From: Spirochaetota bacterium
Lineage (GTDB): Bacteria > Spirochaetota > Spirochaetia > Treponematales > Breznakiellaceae
DNA length: 32,447 bases
Direction: 5' to 3'
Assembly: GCA_023406985.1 (NCBI GenBank)
Contig: JAEXTK010000192.1
Location: 1-32,447 of the forward strand
Shown here in pieces: positions 9,455 through 18,287 of the stretch. The position numbers were made by a program, and so were the translations under genes. Every line of letters starts with the position of its first letter. Position 1 is the stretch's first letter. The notes under the pieces are model-generated. The model was not told the DNA's origin, did no database searches, and saw only the letters and a program-made list of their open reading frames with translations.

Positions 9455-9874
9455 GTGGCTATCGGAAACGATTTCACGAAGACGATAGATATCCTACAGC
9501 GCGCGATGGACGCGAGCCTGATCCGGCGGGACGTCATCGCGAACAATATGGCGAACGCAGACGTCCCCAACTTCAAGCGGACGGTCGTCAATTTCGAAAG
9601 CGAACTCAAGCGCGCCCTGGATTCCGAGAAGCAGCGGCCCGCTCTTTCGCTCACGCTCACGAACGAGAAGCACATCCCCAACTGGCGCGAGCGGGATTAT
9701 CGCGAAGTCGAGCCGCGTCGGGTCCTCGATTACGTGACCACCGCCAAGAACAACGGCAACAACGTGGACCCCGAGGAAGAGCTGATGCTCTCCCTGGAGA
9801 ACCAGCTCTCGTACACGCTCCTGGCCCAGGCCCAAACGTTCCAGTTCGGCCAGGTCAATCTCGTGCTGAGGTAG
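9455..9874 (+). CDS. flgB: Flagellar basal-body rod protein FlgB
   Basis: FlgB is a proximal rod subunit of the flagellum, in spirochaetes placed in the periplasmic space. The protein is about 139 residues, normal for the family. RRDVIANNMANADVPNFKR is the N-terminal rod/hook/filament signature, and the C-terminal helix (LENQLSYTLLAQAQTFQFGQ) completes the coiled-coil D0 region. The start is taken as GTG at 9455, which has GGAGG five bases upstream; an ATG at 9434 is in the wrong frame. It is the first gene of the flagellar block and is followed after 8 bases by flgC. Confidence 0.95.
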   Translation: MAIGNDFTKTIDILQRAMDASLIRRDVIANNMANADVPNFKRTVVNFESELKRALDSEKQRPALSLTLTNEKHIPNWRERDYREVEPRRVLDYVTTAKNNGNNVDPEEELMLSLENQLSYTLLAQAQTFQFGQVNLVLR

Positions 9875-9882
9875 GATAGGAT

Positions 9883-10341
9883 ATGGGACTTTTCAGTTCG
9901 ATCAACATAGCGTCCTCCGGCATGACGGCCGAGCGCCTCCGGAGCGACGTGATCGCCGACAACATCGCGAACGCCTCCACGACGCGCACCGCCGAGGGCG
10001 GTCCCTTCCGCCGGAGCCGCGTGGTCCTCCGCCCGCGGACCGAGCAGCCGTACTGGCGCTCCCCCTTCCTGCCCGACATGATGGACGGCGGCGTGGGCAA
10101 GGGCGTCCGCGTGGTCACGGTGGAGAAGGACGACGCCAAGCCGCGCCTCGTGTACGATCCCACCCACCCGGACGCGATCAAGACGGGCGAACGCGCGGGC
10201 TACGTGGAGATGCCGAACGTCAACATCGTCACCGAGATGGTGGACCTCATCGCCGCTTCGCGGGCGTACGAGGCGAACGCTTCCATAGTCAACGGGTCCA
10301 AGGCCATGTTCATGAAGGCCCTGGAGATCGGCGGCCGCTAG
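9883..10341 (+). CDS. flgC: Flagellar basal-body rod protein FlgC
   Basis: FlgC is the second proximal rod subunit. The 152-residue protein starts MGLFSSINIASSGMTAERLR and contains VIADNIANASTTRTAEGGPF, the rod-protein signature. VEMPNVNIVTEMVDLIAASR and YEANASIVNGSKAMFMKALE form the conserved C-terminal helix. Length and both ends fit FlgC. The central RVVLRPRTEQPYWRSPFLPD stretch is more variable. It lies between flgB and fliE with short gaps, as in other flgBC-fliE operons. Confidence 0.97.
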   Translation: MGLFSSINIASSGMTAERLRSDVIADNIANASTTRTAEGGPFRRSRVVLRPRTEQPYWRSPFLPDMMDGGVGKGVRVVTVEKDDAKPRLVYDPTHPDAIKTGERAGYVEMPNVNIVTEMVDLIAASRAYEANASIVNGSKAMFMKALEIGGR

Positions 10342-10361
10342 GCCGAACCGGGAGGTAGAGC

Positions 10362-10739
10362 ATGAACATCCTGAAGCCCGATCTGGTGAGCGGCGATAAG
10401 GTCGCGATGATGATCACGAACCCGCGCCACCTCGTGCCGAAGACGGGAAAGGTCGAGGCTTCGGGAGAGGCCCTCTCGCTGCTCGGCGGGAAGGTCGGCG
10501 CCGAGGCCGCCCTCCGCACGGGCTCCTTCGAGGACGCGATGCTCAAGGCGCTCGACGCGGTGAATACGGACCAGAATACCTCGAGCGAGCTCATGACGGC
10601 CGCGGTCGTGGACCCGGATTCCGTGGATGCCCACGACGTGACCACCGCCATGGCCAAGGCCAATCTTTCGCTCAATATCGCCCGGACGGTGCTGGACCGC
10701 ATCGTCCGCGGTTGGAAGGAAGTCATCAATACGCGCTGA
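10362..10739 (+). CDS. fliE: Flagellar hook-basal body protein FliE
   Basis: FliE joins the MS ring to the rod and is needed early for export. The protein is 125 residues. FEDAMLKALDAVNTDQNTSSEL followed by DPDSVDAHDVTTAMAKANLSL and ARTVLDRIVRGWKEVI matches the conserved C-terminal two-thirds of FliE. The first 40 or so residues are not conserved with other families I know. GGAGG stands just before the start codon. Position between flgC and fliF supports the call. Confidence 0.95.
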   Translation: MNILKPDLVSGDKVAMMITNPRHLVPKTGKVEASGEALSLLGGKVGAEAALRTGSFEDAMLKALDAVNTDQNTSSELMTAAVVDPDSVDAHDVTTAMAKANLSLNIARTVLDRIVRGWKEVINTR

Positions 10740-10776
10740 CGGGACGACCTGAGGACGTTCTTCTGGGGAGGGGAAC

Positions 10777-12483
10777 ATGAACGAATGGCTTAAAAAGTTC
10801 CTGGAGCAGATCAAGGGGCTCTGGGGAAAGTGGACGCTCGTCCAGAAACTCGTGCTCGTCGGCATCGCGGCGGCGGCCATCGCCGGCGTCGTGGCCCTCT
10901 TCGCCGTATCGTCGGCCCCGACCATGGTGCCGCTCATCGACGCGCCCATCCGGGACGAGACCGCGCGCGACCGCATCCTGACCCGCCTCAACGAGGAGGG
11001 CGTCAAGACGACGGTGAACGCGGCCGGCGTGGTCATGGTGGGCGACGAGCAGATCGCCAAGCGCATGCGGTCCATCCTCATCCGCGAAGACCTCATCCCC
11101 CAGGGCACCGATCCGTGGGCCCTCTTCGACCGCGAGCGGTGGACCCTCACCGACTTCGAACGCAACGTGAACCTCCGCCGCTCCATCACCCAGATGGTGA
11201 CCGAGCACGTGAAGGCCATCGACGACATCGACGACGCGAACGTGACCCTCGTGATGCCGGAAAAGGAGCTCTTCCAGGCGGACCAGAACCCCGTCACCGC
11301 GAGCGTCATCATCACGCCCCGCCCGGGCAGCGATATCGCGGGTAACCGGAAGAAGATCGAGGGCATCCAGAAGATCCTCAAATTCGCCGTGGAAGGCCTC
11401 AAGGACGAGAACATCGTCATCACCGACCAGAACGGCCTCATCCTCAACGACTTCGCGGGCCTCGCGGACATCGACCGCCTGGAGCTCTCCAAGCGCGAGC
11501 AGAAGCTCATCGCGTCCCTGGAAGCCCAGTACCGCGCCTCCGTGCTCAAGGCCCTGCAGCAGATCTACACCGGGGACCGCGTGCGCGACCTCAACGTGAA
11601 GATCGACATGGACATGTCCAAGAAGGCCATCCAGACCGAAGAGTACTTCCCGGTGGAGATCAAGGCCGACAATCCGGACACGCCCTACGACGACTCCGAG
11701 TACGCGAGATCCATCACGCGTTCCTCGTCGTCCTCCTCCACGAAGTGGGAGGGCACCGGCTTCAATCCCGAAGGCCCCGCCGGCGTCGAAGGCCAGACCC
11801 CGCCCGCGTTCAAGGATATGTCGAACCTCTACGGCAAGGTGGAGCAGACCACCCTGACCCAGAACGAGGAGATCAACAAGCGCCAGATCCAGGAGGAGCG
11901 GAGCCCCACCATAGACCGGGTCACCGTTTCGGTGAACATCGACGGGCGCTGGAAATGGAAGTATACTGAGAAAGGGGAGCCGATCCTGACGCCGGACGGA
12001 TCGATCGAGCGGGAGTACCTCCCGATCCCGGACGACGAGCTCAAGAAAGCCGCGACCTTGGTGCAGGACGCGATCGGGTACAACCGCCGCCGCGGGGATT
12101 CCGTGACGGTCCAGAATATTCAGTTCGATCGCACGAAGCAGTTCGTGGAAGAGGACCTGGCCTTCATCCGCCAGCGGCAGTTCCAGACGACCATGCTGCT
12201 CCTCCTCGCGGGCATCGCGGTCCTCCTGGTCGCGTTCATCATGTTCCGCATCATCTCCCGCGAGCTCGAGCGTCGCCGGAGACTCCGGGAAGAGGAACTC
12301 TCCCGGCAGCACCAGATGCTCCGCGAGAGCGCGCTCCGGCAGGCGGAGGAAGAGGGCGTCGAGGTTTCGATGTCCGTGGAAGAGCGCAAGCGCATGGAGC
12401 TCCAGGAAAACGCCATCAACATGGCGAAGGAGCATCCGGAGGACGTGGCGCAGTTGATCAGGACTTGGCTCCTGGAGGAATAG
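10777..12483 (+). CDS. fliF: Flagellar MS-ring protein FliF
   Basis: FliF forms the membrane/supramembrane ring on which the motor and export gate are built. The 568-residue protein has one membrane segment near the N-terminus (LVLVGIAAAAIAGVVALFAV, about 25-45), ring-building domains with YscJ-like sequence (MPEKELFQADQNPVTASVII), and a second membrane segment near residue 475 (MLLLLAGIAVLLVAFIMF). The cytoplasmic tail ends DVAQLIRTWLLEE, the helix that binds FliG. A Ser-rich insertion (RSSSSSST) lies in the periplasmic part. A strong GGGGAGGGGAAC precedes the start. fliG follows after 4 bases. Confidence 0.98.
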   Translation: MNEWLKKFLEQIKGLWGKWTLVQKLVLVGIAAAAIAGVVALFAVSSAPTMVPLIDAPIRDETARDRILTRLNEEGVKTTVNAAGVVMVGDEQIAKRMRSILIREDLIPQGTDPWALFDRERWTLTDFERNVNLRRSITQMVTEHVKAIDDIDDANVTLVMPEKELFQADQNPVTASVIITPRPGSDIAGNRKKIEGIQKILKFAVEGLKDENIVITDQNGLILNDFAGLADIDRLELSKREQKLIASLEAQYRASVLKALQQIYTGDRVRDLNVKIDMDMSKKAIQTEEYFPVEIKADNPDTPYDDSEYARSITRSSSSSSTKWEGTGFNPEGPAGVEGQTPPAFKDMSNLYGKVEQTTLTQNEEINKRQIQEERSPTIDRVTVSVNIDGRWKWKYTEKGEPILTPDGSIEREYLPIPDDELKKAATLVQDAIGYNRRRGDSVTVQNIQFDRTKQFVEEDLAFIRQRQFQTTMLLLLAGIAVLLVAFIMFRIISRELERRRRLREEELSRQHQMLRESALRQAEEEGVEVSMSVEERKRMELQENAINMAKEHPEDVAQLIRTWLLEE

Positions 12484-12487
12484 CGGA

Positions 12488-13561
12488 ATGGCCAAAGCAT
12501 CGTTCCCCCCCGCGACGACCCAGGCCTCGCCCTCGTCGAGCGGCAAGAAAAGCAAGTCCGTCAAGGAGTTCACCGGCCGTCAGAAGGCCGCGGTCTTCCT
12601 CGTCACCCTCGGGTCGGAGATCTCCGCCGAAATCTTCAAGCACCTGCGCGAGGACGAGATCGAGACGCTCACCTTCGAGATCGCGCGCCTGGAGACCATA
12701 GAACCCGCGCAGAAGGACGCCATCCTCCTGGAATTCCAGGAACTCATGATGGCGAGCGACTTCATCTCCACGGGCGGCATCGACTACGCGCGCGAGCTCC
12801 TGGAGAAGGCCCTGGGCAGCCAGAAGGCCATCGACATCATCAACCGGCTCACGAGCTCGCTCCAGGTGCGCCCCTTCGACTTCATCCGGCGGACCGACCC
12901 TGCCCACCTCCTCAACTTCATCCAGCAGGAGCATCCCCAGACCATCGCCCTTATCCTCGCGTACCTGGAGCCGAACAAGGCGTCCATCATCCTGCAGAAC
13001 CTCCAGCACGAGATCCAGAGCGACGTGGCCCGCCGCATCGCGACCATGGACCGGACCTCCCCCGAAGTCCTCCGCGAGGTGGAGCGGGTCCTGGAGAAGA
13101 AGCTGTCCACGCTCTCGAGCGAGGACTACACGGCGGCCGGCGGCGTCGAGAGCATCGTCGAGATCCTCAACCTCGTCGACCGCTCGTCGGAGAAGATGAT
13201 CATAGAGGCCTTGGAAGACGAGGACCCCGAACTCGCCGAGGAGATCAAGAAGCGCATGTTCGTGTTCGAGGACATCGTCATGCTGGACGACCGCGCCATC
13301 CAGAAGGTCATGCGCGAAGTGGACTCGCAGGAGCTCGCCAAGGCCCTCAAGTCGGTGGACACCGAAGTCCAGGACAAGATTTTCCGGAACATGTCGAAGC
13401 GCGCCGCGGGCATGCTCAAAGAGGATATGGAGTACATGGGCCCGATACGCCTCAAGGACGTGGAAGAGGCCCAGCAGAAGATCGTCTCCATCATCAGGCA
13501 CCTGGAGGACACCGGCGAAATCGTCGTGGCCCGCTCGGGCGAAGACGAACTCGTCGTATAA
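12488..13561 (+). CDS. fliG: Flagellar motor switch protein FliG
   Basis: FliG is the rotor protein that receives torque from MotA and couples it to FliF. The 357-residue protein has an N-terminal FliF-binding domain starting at QKAAVFLVTLG, a middle domain with the hallmark EHPQ (FIQQEHPQTIALILAYL), and a C-terminal domain with the charged torque helix (DDRAIQKVMREVDSQELAKAL). It has an extra 30 or so N-terminal residues rich in Ser, Pro and Lys before the conserved domain. Spirochaetes often carry two FliG proteins; the position next to fliF and the intact C-terminus fit the motor version. fliH follows after 12 bases. Confidence 0.98.
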   Translation: MAKASFPPATTQASPSSSGKKSKSVKEFTGRQKAAVFLVTLGSEISAEIFKHLREDEIETLTFEIARLETIEPAQKDAILLEFQELMMASDFISTGGIDYARELLEKALGSQKAIDIINRLTSSLQVRPFDFIRRTDPAHLLNFIQQEHPQTIALILAYLEPNKASIILQNLQHEIQSDVARRIATMDRTSPEVLREVERVLEKKLSTLSSEDYTAAGGVESIVEILNLVDRSSEKMIIEALEDEDPELAEEIKKRMFVFEDIVMLDDRAIQKVMREVDSQELAKALKSVDTEVQDKIFRNMSKRAAGMLKEDMEYMGPIRLKDVEEAQQKIVSIIRHLEDTGEIVVARSGEDELVV

Positions 13562-13573
13562 AGGATCGGGCGG

Positions 13574-14521
13574 ATGGCCAAGGCTGTTCTGAGGCAGGGC
13601 GAGATCGTCCTGAGCGACAAGAAAGTTATCCTGGAGGCGCCCCGCGGTTTCGCGGGAGTCGCGCCGGCGCCGGGTCCGGTATTGGAATCGCTCGACGAAG
13701 TCGAGGAATACGCGGGCCCTACCGCCGACGATCTCCGGCGGGAAGCCGAAGCCTTCAAGGCCGATTGGGACATCCAGCGCGAAGCCATGATCAACGCCGC
13801 GAAGGCCGAAGCCGAGGCCATCGTCAAGGAGGCCGAGGCGGCCGCGTTCCAGGAAGTGAAGCGGAAGACGGACCAGGCCCAGAAGCTCCGCAGGGAGGCC
13901 GAGGACGAGGGCGAGCGCATCATCGCCGAGGCGAAGAAGGAAGCCGCGGCCGTCGAGGCCGCGGCCCAGGCTTCCTTCGGCGAGGCCCAGGCGGCGGCCG
14001 AGAAGCGCGGATTCGACGCGGGGCGCGAGGCGGGCTTCGCGGAGGGGCGGGCCGAGGCGGAACGACTCGTGGAACGCATCCACACGGTGCTCGAGCGCGC
14101 CCAGGACAAGCGGGCCGAGATACTCGCGGAGACCGAGCAGCAGCTCGTGGACCTCGTGCTCCTCATCGCCCGCAAGGTCATCAAGGTGATTTCCGAGAAC
14201 CAGCGGAACGTCGTGGTCTCCAACGTCGTCCAGGCCCTCCGCAAGGTCAAGGGGCGGGGCGACGTGGTCATCCGCGTCAACATCGACGACATCAAGCTCA
14301 CGACCGAACACACCAAGGACTTCATCCGTCTCCTGGAAGGCGTAAAGAACATGTCGGTCGTGGAAGACTCTTCGGTGGACCGCGGCGGCTGCGTGATCGA
14401 GACCGACTTCGGCGAAATCGACGCGCGCATTTCCAGCCAGCTTTCGGAGCTGGAACAGAAGATCCTGGAGATCTCCCCGATCAAAGCGAAGGCGCGCACG
14501 CTTCCCATCGACGAGCGCTGA
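13574..14521 (+). CDS. fliH: Flagellar export apparatus protein FliH
   Basis: FliH is the stator-like regulator that holds the FliI ATPase at the export gate. The 315-residue protein is mostly long coiled coil, with an Ala/Glu/Lys-rich region from about residue 55 to 165. GFDAGREAGFAEGRAEAE contains the GxxxG-type repeat typical of FliH. The C-terminal domain (LVDLVLLIARKVIKVISENQ, later DRGGCVIETDFGEIDARIS) matches the FliI-binding part of FliH/YscL. It sits between fliG and fliI as expected. Confidence 0.94.
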   Translation: MAKAVLRQGEIVLSDKKVILEAPRGFAGVAPAPGPVLESLDEVEEYAGPTADDLRREAEAFKADWDIQREAMINAAKAEAEAIVKEAEAAAFQEVKRKTDQAQKLRREAEDEGERIIAEAKKEAAAVEAAAQASFGEAQAAAEKRGFDAGREAGFAEGRAEAERLVERIHTVLERAQDKRAEILAETEQQLVDLVLLIARKVIKVISENQRNVVVSNVVQALRKVKGRGDVVIRVNIDDIKLTTEHTKDFIRLLEGVKNMSVVEDSSVDRGGCVIETDFGEIDARISSQLSELEQKILEISPIKAKARTLPIDER

Positions 14522-14542
14522 GGAACGCCTCCGGGAGGCCGT

Positions 14543-15928
14543 ATGGAAACGCTCATAGAGAAATACCTCGGCGCCGCGGAGCGCGTCGATCCCATCAAAT
14601 GCTCGGGCAGCATCGTGAAGGTCCAGGGCCTCCTCATCGAGAGCCGCGGTCCCGCGGCCATCATCGGGGAGGTGTGCCGCATCGACGCGCCCAAGGGGCG
14701 CGGCACGATCCGGGCGGAGGTCGTGGGCCTCCGCGGGGAGATCGTGCAGCTCATGGCCTTCGACGAGACCGCCGGCATCGAAGTCGGGAGCCGCGTCGTG
14801 GCGACGGGCGAGCTCCTCTCGGTCGCGGTATCCCCCAAGCTGCTCGGGCGCACCCTCGATTCGCTCGGCCATCCCACCGACGGCAAGGGCGACATCGAAT
14901 CCTCGACCTACTATCCGGCGATCGCCGATCCCCCCGATCCCCTCAAGCGGCGGCGCATCACCGAGCGGGTCGCCACCGGGGTCCGGGCCATCGACGGCCT
15001 CCTCGCGGTGGGGAAAGGCCAGCGCCTCGGCATCTTCGCCGGGTCCGGCGTGGGCAAGTCCACGCTGCTCGGCATGGTGGCGCGGAATACGAACGCGGAC
15101 GTGAACGTCGTGGCGCTCATCGGCGAGCGCGGCCGCGAGGTGAACGACTTCATCGCGAACGACCTCGGCGAGGAGGGCATGGCGCGTTCCGTCGTCATCG
15201 TCTCCCCTTCGAGCGCCCCGCCGCTCGCGCGCCTGCGCGGGGCCTACGTGGCCACCGCGGTGGCCGAGTACTTCCGCGACCAGGGCCTCGACGTGATGCT
15301 CCTCTTCGATTCGGTCACGCGCTTCGCGCGGGCCCAGCGGGAGATCGGGCTCGCCACCGGCGAGCCTCCGGCGACGCGGGGCTATACGCCGAGCGTCTTC
15401 GATTCCATGCCCAAGCTCCTGGAACGCTGCGGCACCGCGGAGAAGGGGACGATCACGGGTTTCTACACGATCCTCGTGGACGGCGACGATATGGACGAGC
15501 CGATCGCCGACACCGTGCGCGGTATCCTGGACGGCCACATCGTCCTCTCGCGCCGCCTCGCGGAGCGGTACCACTATCCCGCCATCGACGTGCTCGCGAG
15601 CATCTCGCGGCTCGCGCCGGTCGTCTCGGGGCCGGTGACCAAGAAGGCGGGCGGCTACCTGCGCCGCCTCATGGCCACCTACGCCGAGGCCGCGGACCTC
15701 ATCGAGGTCGGCGCCTACCGCGCCGGCACGAACCCCGGCATCGACGAGGCGGTGGCCAAGCGGCAGGCCATAGAGGACTTCCTCATCCAGGCGGTGGAAG
15801 ACCGGTCCACGCTCTCCGATACGCTCGAGGCGATGGGGCAGGTGGCCGGTATGGAGATCCCCGCGGCCGAGGCCGGCGCCTACGCCGACGCGGGCACCGT
15901 GCGCGAGGCCGGCGCGGGCGGCGCGTGA
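14543..15928 (+). CDS. fliI: Flagellar export ATPase FliI
   Basis: FliI is the hexameric ATPase of the flagellar type III export system, related to the F1 beta subunit. The 461-residue protein has Walker A GSGVGKST (167-174), the segment IGERGREVNDF, Walker B ending in LLFDSVTRFARAQREIG, and the family-specific GEPPATRGYTPSVFD. MDEPIADTVRGILDGHIVLSR and YPAIDVLASISR are also typical. A well-placed GGGAGG precedes the start. Its stop overlaps the fliJ start (GTGA). Confidence 0.98.
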   Translation: METLIEKYLGAAERVDPIKCSGSIVKVQGLLIESRGPAAIIGEVCRIDAPKGRGTIRAEVVGLRGEIVQLMAFDETAGIEVGSRVVATGELLSVAVSPKLLGRTLDSLGHPTDGKGDIESSTYYPAIADPPDPLKRRRITERVATGVRAIDGLLAVGKGQRLGIFAGSGVGKSTLLGMVARNTNADVNVVALIGERGREVNDFIANDLGEEGMARSVVIVSPSSAPPLARLRGAYVATAVAEYFRDQGLDVMLLFDSVTRFARAQREIGLATGEPPATRGYTPSVFDSMPKLLERCGTAEKGTITGFYTILVDGDDMDEPIADTVRGILDGHIVLSRRLAERYHYPAIDVLASISRLAPVVSGPVTKKAGGYLRRLMATYAEAADLIEVGAYRAGTNPGIDEAVAKRQAIEDFLIQAVEDRSTLSDTLEAMGQVAGMEIPAAEAGAYADAGTVREAGAGGA

Positions 15929-16389
15929 AACGGTTCCGCTTCGACCTCGAAAAACTCCTGGAACTCCGCGTCTACCGCGAGAAGGAAGCCGAACAGGCGC
16001 TGGCCCGGGCGATGGGCGAACTCGCGGCGATCGAGGCGAAACTCCGCGCGCTCGCGGAGGAGCGGGTCGCCGTGGCCAGAGGCCGGTTCGCGCCGGGCCG
16101 GACCGCGGCCGACATGCGGAGCGCCGAGCTCTACCTGCTCCGCTTGGAAAAAACGAAGGAAAAGTTGCTCGAAGAGGCGGCGAAGGCCGAGCTCGCGGTC
16201 GCCGCGGCGCGGGAAGCCTTTATGGAGGCCTCCCGCGATCGGAAGATCCTGGACAAGCTCAAGGACAAACGGAAGGCCGAATACCGGAAGACGGCGGCCG
16301 ACGAAGAGGTCAAGGCGATCGACGACATCTCGGGCGGATCGTCGGCCCGGACCGCCCTCTCCGGCGATACCGCATTCCCTAATACTTGA
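15925..16389 (+). CDS. fliJ: Flagellar export chaperone FliJ
   Basis: FliJ is a small coiled-coil protein that works with FliI and the export gate. The 154-residue protein starts at a GTG that overlaps the fliI stop, giving MKRFRFDLEKLLELRVYREK, a typical FliJ opening. The body is one long heptad-rich helical hairpin dominated by Ala, Glu, Lys and Arg. Little else is conserved in this family, so the call relies on the N-terminal pattern, length and position after fliI. The last codons overlap by 11 bases with the end of a gene on the other strand, so the flagellar operon ends here with no visible terminator. Confidence 0.9.
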   Translation: MKRFRFDLEKLLELRVYREKEAEQALARAMGELAAIEAKLRALAEERVAVARGRFAPGRTAADMRSAELYLLRLEKTKEKLLEEAAKAELAVAAAREAFMEASRDRKILDKLKDKRKAEYRKTAADEEVKAIDDISGGSSARTALSGDTAFPNT

Positions 16390-18031
16390 AATCACTTTCG
16401 CCGATGAACTCGCGCAGGATGGAAGACCCCGGCACGTACTGGGGCGGGATGGTCGCGAAATTGCCGAGGAACGAGAGGAGGCGGACCGCCTCGGAGTACT
16501 CGGTCATGGTCGGCTTCACGGAACGCAGGAGGGGCTCGGCGTAGACCTTGAGTACGGCGAGTTCATAGTCGAGGGCCGAGTTGAAGGCCACGTCGGCGCT
16601 GTCCTGGTAGGGGAAGATGTGCTTCTTCTCGCCGGCTTGGACGTTGGGCCACATCTTGATGGTCGCGGCCGCGTCGTGGCTGCGGAACTGATGGTCGCGG
16701 ACCATGCGCCGGATCAGGCGGTTGTCGCTCGTCGGGATGCGGTTGTGGTCGTCCAAGTTGAGCTGGGTGAGCGCCGACACGTAGAGCTTGAATTTGCGGT
16801 CGCGGTCGATCTGGGCCGTGAGGGCGTCGTTGAGGCCGTGGATGCCTTCCATGACCAGGATCGTCCTGCGTCCGAGCTTCATCTTCCTGCCGGTTTCCTT
16901 GCGCGTTCCGGTCTTGAAGTCGAAGATGGGCAGTTCCACCTCCTCGCCGCGGAAGAGCGCGAGGAGGTTCTGGTTGAGGAGGGGCACGTCGAGGGCTTCC
17001 AGGCACTCGTAGTCGGGGTCCCCCTTCGCGTCCTTCGGCGTCTTATCCCGACCGACGAAATAGTCGTCGAGGGCGATGGCCATCGGCTCCAGCCCCATGA
17101 CCTTGAGCTGGATGGAGAGCCGTTTCGCGGTGGTCGTCTTACCCGAGCTGGAGGGGCCGGCGATGAGGATCACGCGGATGGAATCCCGCTTCTCGTAGAT
17201 CCGGTCGGCGATCTCCGAAAGTTTCTTCTCCTGGAAGGCTTCCGCGATCTGGATGAAGCTCTTGATGCCGCGGGAATCCACGAGCTGGTTGAGGTGGCCG
17301 ACCGCGTTGACGCCGACGATGCGGCCCCACTTCTTGTATTCCCGGTACACCGAGAAGATGCGCGGGCTGTCCTCGAAGGGCGCGACGGAGGGAGCGCCGG
17401 TGTGGGGGTAGCGGAGGAGGAAGCCGTTCTCGTACGCGCGCAGCTCGAAGGACGAGAGGATGGAGGTGCGCGGCACGAGCGGCGAGACGCAGAGGTCGAG
17501 GAAGCCGCGGCATTCGTTGACGGGCACCTTCGCGTCGCTCCGCTGTTCCAGGAGCAGGGCGGTATCCGTCTGTCCGTTGCGGGTGAAGACTCCCTGGGCG
17601 TCGGCGTAGGCGATGTAGCGGAACCCGATCGGGAGGTCCTCCGCCACGATCTCTCGCATGCGGGAATCGAGGGCGGCGATGTCCTCCGCGGTGGGCTTGT
17701 ACTCGTTGGCGAAGGCGTAGTAGTAGCCGTTGCCGAGGGAATGGCCGACGTAGAGGCCTTGGTCGGGAAAGAGTTCCCGGGCGGCGAGCGCCAGGAGGAA
17801 GGAGAGGGACCGGCGATAGATCGACGACCCGTCCCGCGTGTCCAGGGTCACCGGCTCGAGCGTGGTGTTGACCTCGAGCCGCGTGGCGATGGGAACGATC
17901 TCGTTGTTGGCCCTGACCGCGACGAGCGGAGCGCTGAGCGCCCCGAATCTATCGGTGAGGGTCTCGGCGCGGCTGCCATAGGGCAGGCTGACCTTGGAGC
18001 CGTCGGGAAGGCGAATTTCGATTTCGTTCAC
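16379..18031 (-). CDS. TGS/ThrRS-like domain fused to uridine kinase-type nucleoside kinase
   Basis: This 550-residue protein joins parts of two known families. Residues 1-65 look like a TGS domain. Residues 70-190 resemble the second additional domain of threonyl-tRNA synthetase (VGHSLGNGYYYAFANE; ECRGFLDLCVSPLVPRT). From about residue 285 it is a P-loop kinase of the uridine kinase/phosphoribulokinase type, with Walker A GPSSSGKT (292-299), IALDDYF and VMEGIHGLN. Such fusions are annotated as uridine kinase or nucleoside kinase in spirochaetes and other anaerobes. The kinase part predicts phosphorylation of a nucleoside; the role of the front part is unknown. The start is GTG with GAGGAG upstream. 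The 3' end overlaps fliJ tail to tail. Confidence 0.88.
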   Translation of the reverse strand: MNEIEIRLPDGSKVSLPYGSRAETLTDRFGALSAPLVAVRANNEIVPIATRLEVNTTLEPVTLDTRDGSSIYRRSLSFLLALAARELFPDQGLYVGHSLGNGYYYAFANEYKPTAEDIAALDSRMREIVAEDLPIGFRYIAYADAQGVFTRNGQTDTALLLEQRSDAKVPVNECRGFLDLCVSPLVPRTSILSSFELRAYENGFLLRYPHTGAPSVAPFEDSPRIFSVYREYKKWGRIVGVNAVGHLNQLVDSRGIKSFIQIAEAFQEKKLSEIADRIYEKRDSIRVILIAGPSSSGKTTTAKRLSIQLKVMGLEPMAIALDDYFVGRDKTPKDAKGDPDYECLEALDVPLLNQNLLALFRGEEVELPIFDFKTGTRKETGRKMKLGRRTILVMEGIHGLNDALTAQIDRDRKFKLYVSALTQLNLDDHNRIPTSDNRLIRRMVRDHQFRSHDAAATIKMWPNVQAGEKKHIFPYQDSADVAFNSALDYELAVLKVYAEPLLRSVKPTMTEYSEAVRLLSFLGNFATIPPQYVPGSSILREFIGESDFKY

Positions 18032-18054
18032 GGTTCACTCCTCGAGCGTCCCAA

Positions 18055-18083
18055 ACTATAGGACATCAGTCCTCTTCTTGCAC
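18055..18083 (-). promoter_or_regulatory. Weak candidate promoter for the kinase gene
   Basis: On the minus strand TATAGT (18060-18055) is a good -10 box. The six bases 17 further upstream, GTGCAA (18083-18078), match the -35 consensus at only 3 positions. A start near 18048 would give a short leader containing the GAGGAG ribosome-binding site. It overlaps the end of the small upstream gene. Confidence 0.3.
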
Positions 18084-18278
18084 GTCCTCCGCGAGATCGC
18101 GGATCGTATCGAGCCACGGGCCGGGGCCGATGTACCGGGCCTTGGCCGGCAATTCCCGTTCGATCTCGTCGAAGCCGCAGGCCGTCGCCGCGGCGACCAG
18201 CCGGTCTATGGCCGCCGGCCGTTCCGCGTCGGCGCTCTCCGAAGCGCGGAGGATGGACGCGAGGTCCGCTATCGTCAT
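18066..18278 (-). CDS. Small hypothetical protein
   Basis: A 70-residue acidic protein, not recognised. It starts MTIADLASILRASESADAER and ends in DLAEDVQEED; the middle holds CGFDEIERELPAKARYIGPG. It is predicted to be helical and has no membrane segment. The start at 18278 is preferred to the ATG two codons earlier at 18284 because GGAG lies 6 bases before 18278 but touches 18284. It lies 9 bases after the upstream gene, so it looks like a true member of this minus-strand run. It might be a small adaptor, but nothing in the sequence fixes a function. Confidence 0.6.
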   Translation of the reverse strand: MTIADLASILRASESADAERPAAIDRLVAAATACGFDEIERELPAKARYIGPGPWLDTIRDLAEDVQEED

Positions 18279-18287
18279 GGGCATCTC

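Noticed and set aside
12458..15574. Open frame of over 1000 codons on the minus strand opposite fliG-fliH-fliI
   Set aside because: It is rich in Arg, Gly, His, Val and Asp, lacks any family motif and mirrors well-defined flagellar genes. Long antisense frames are expected at this GC content.
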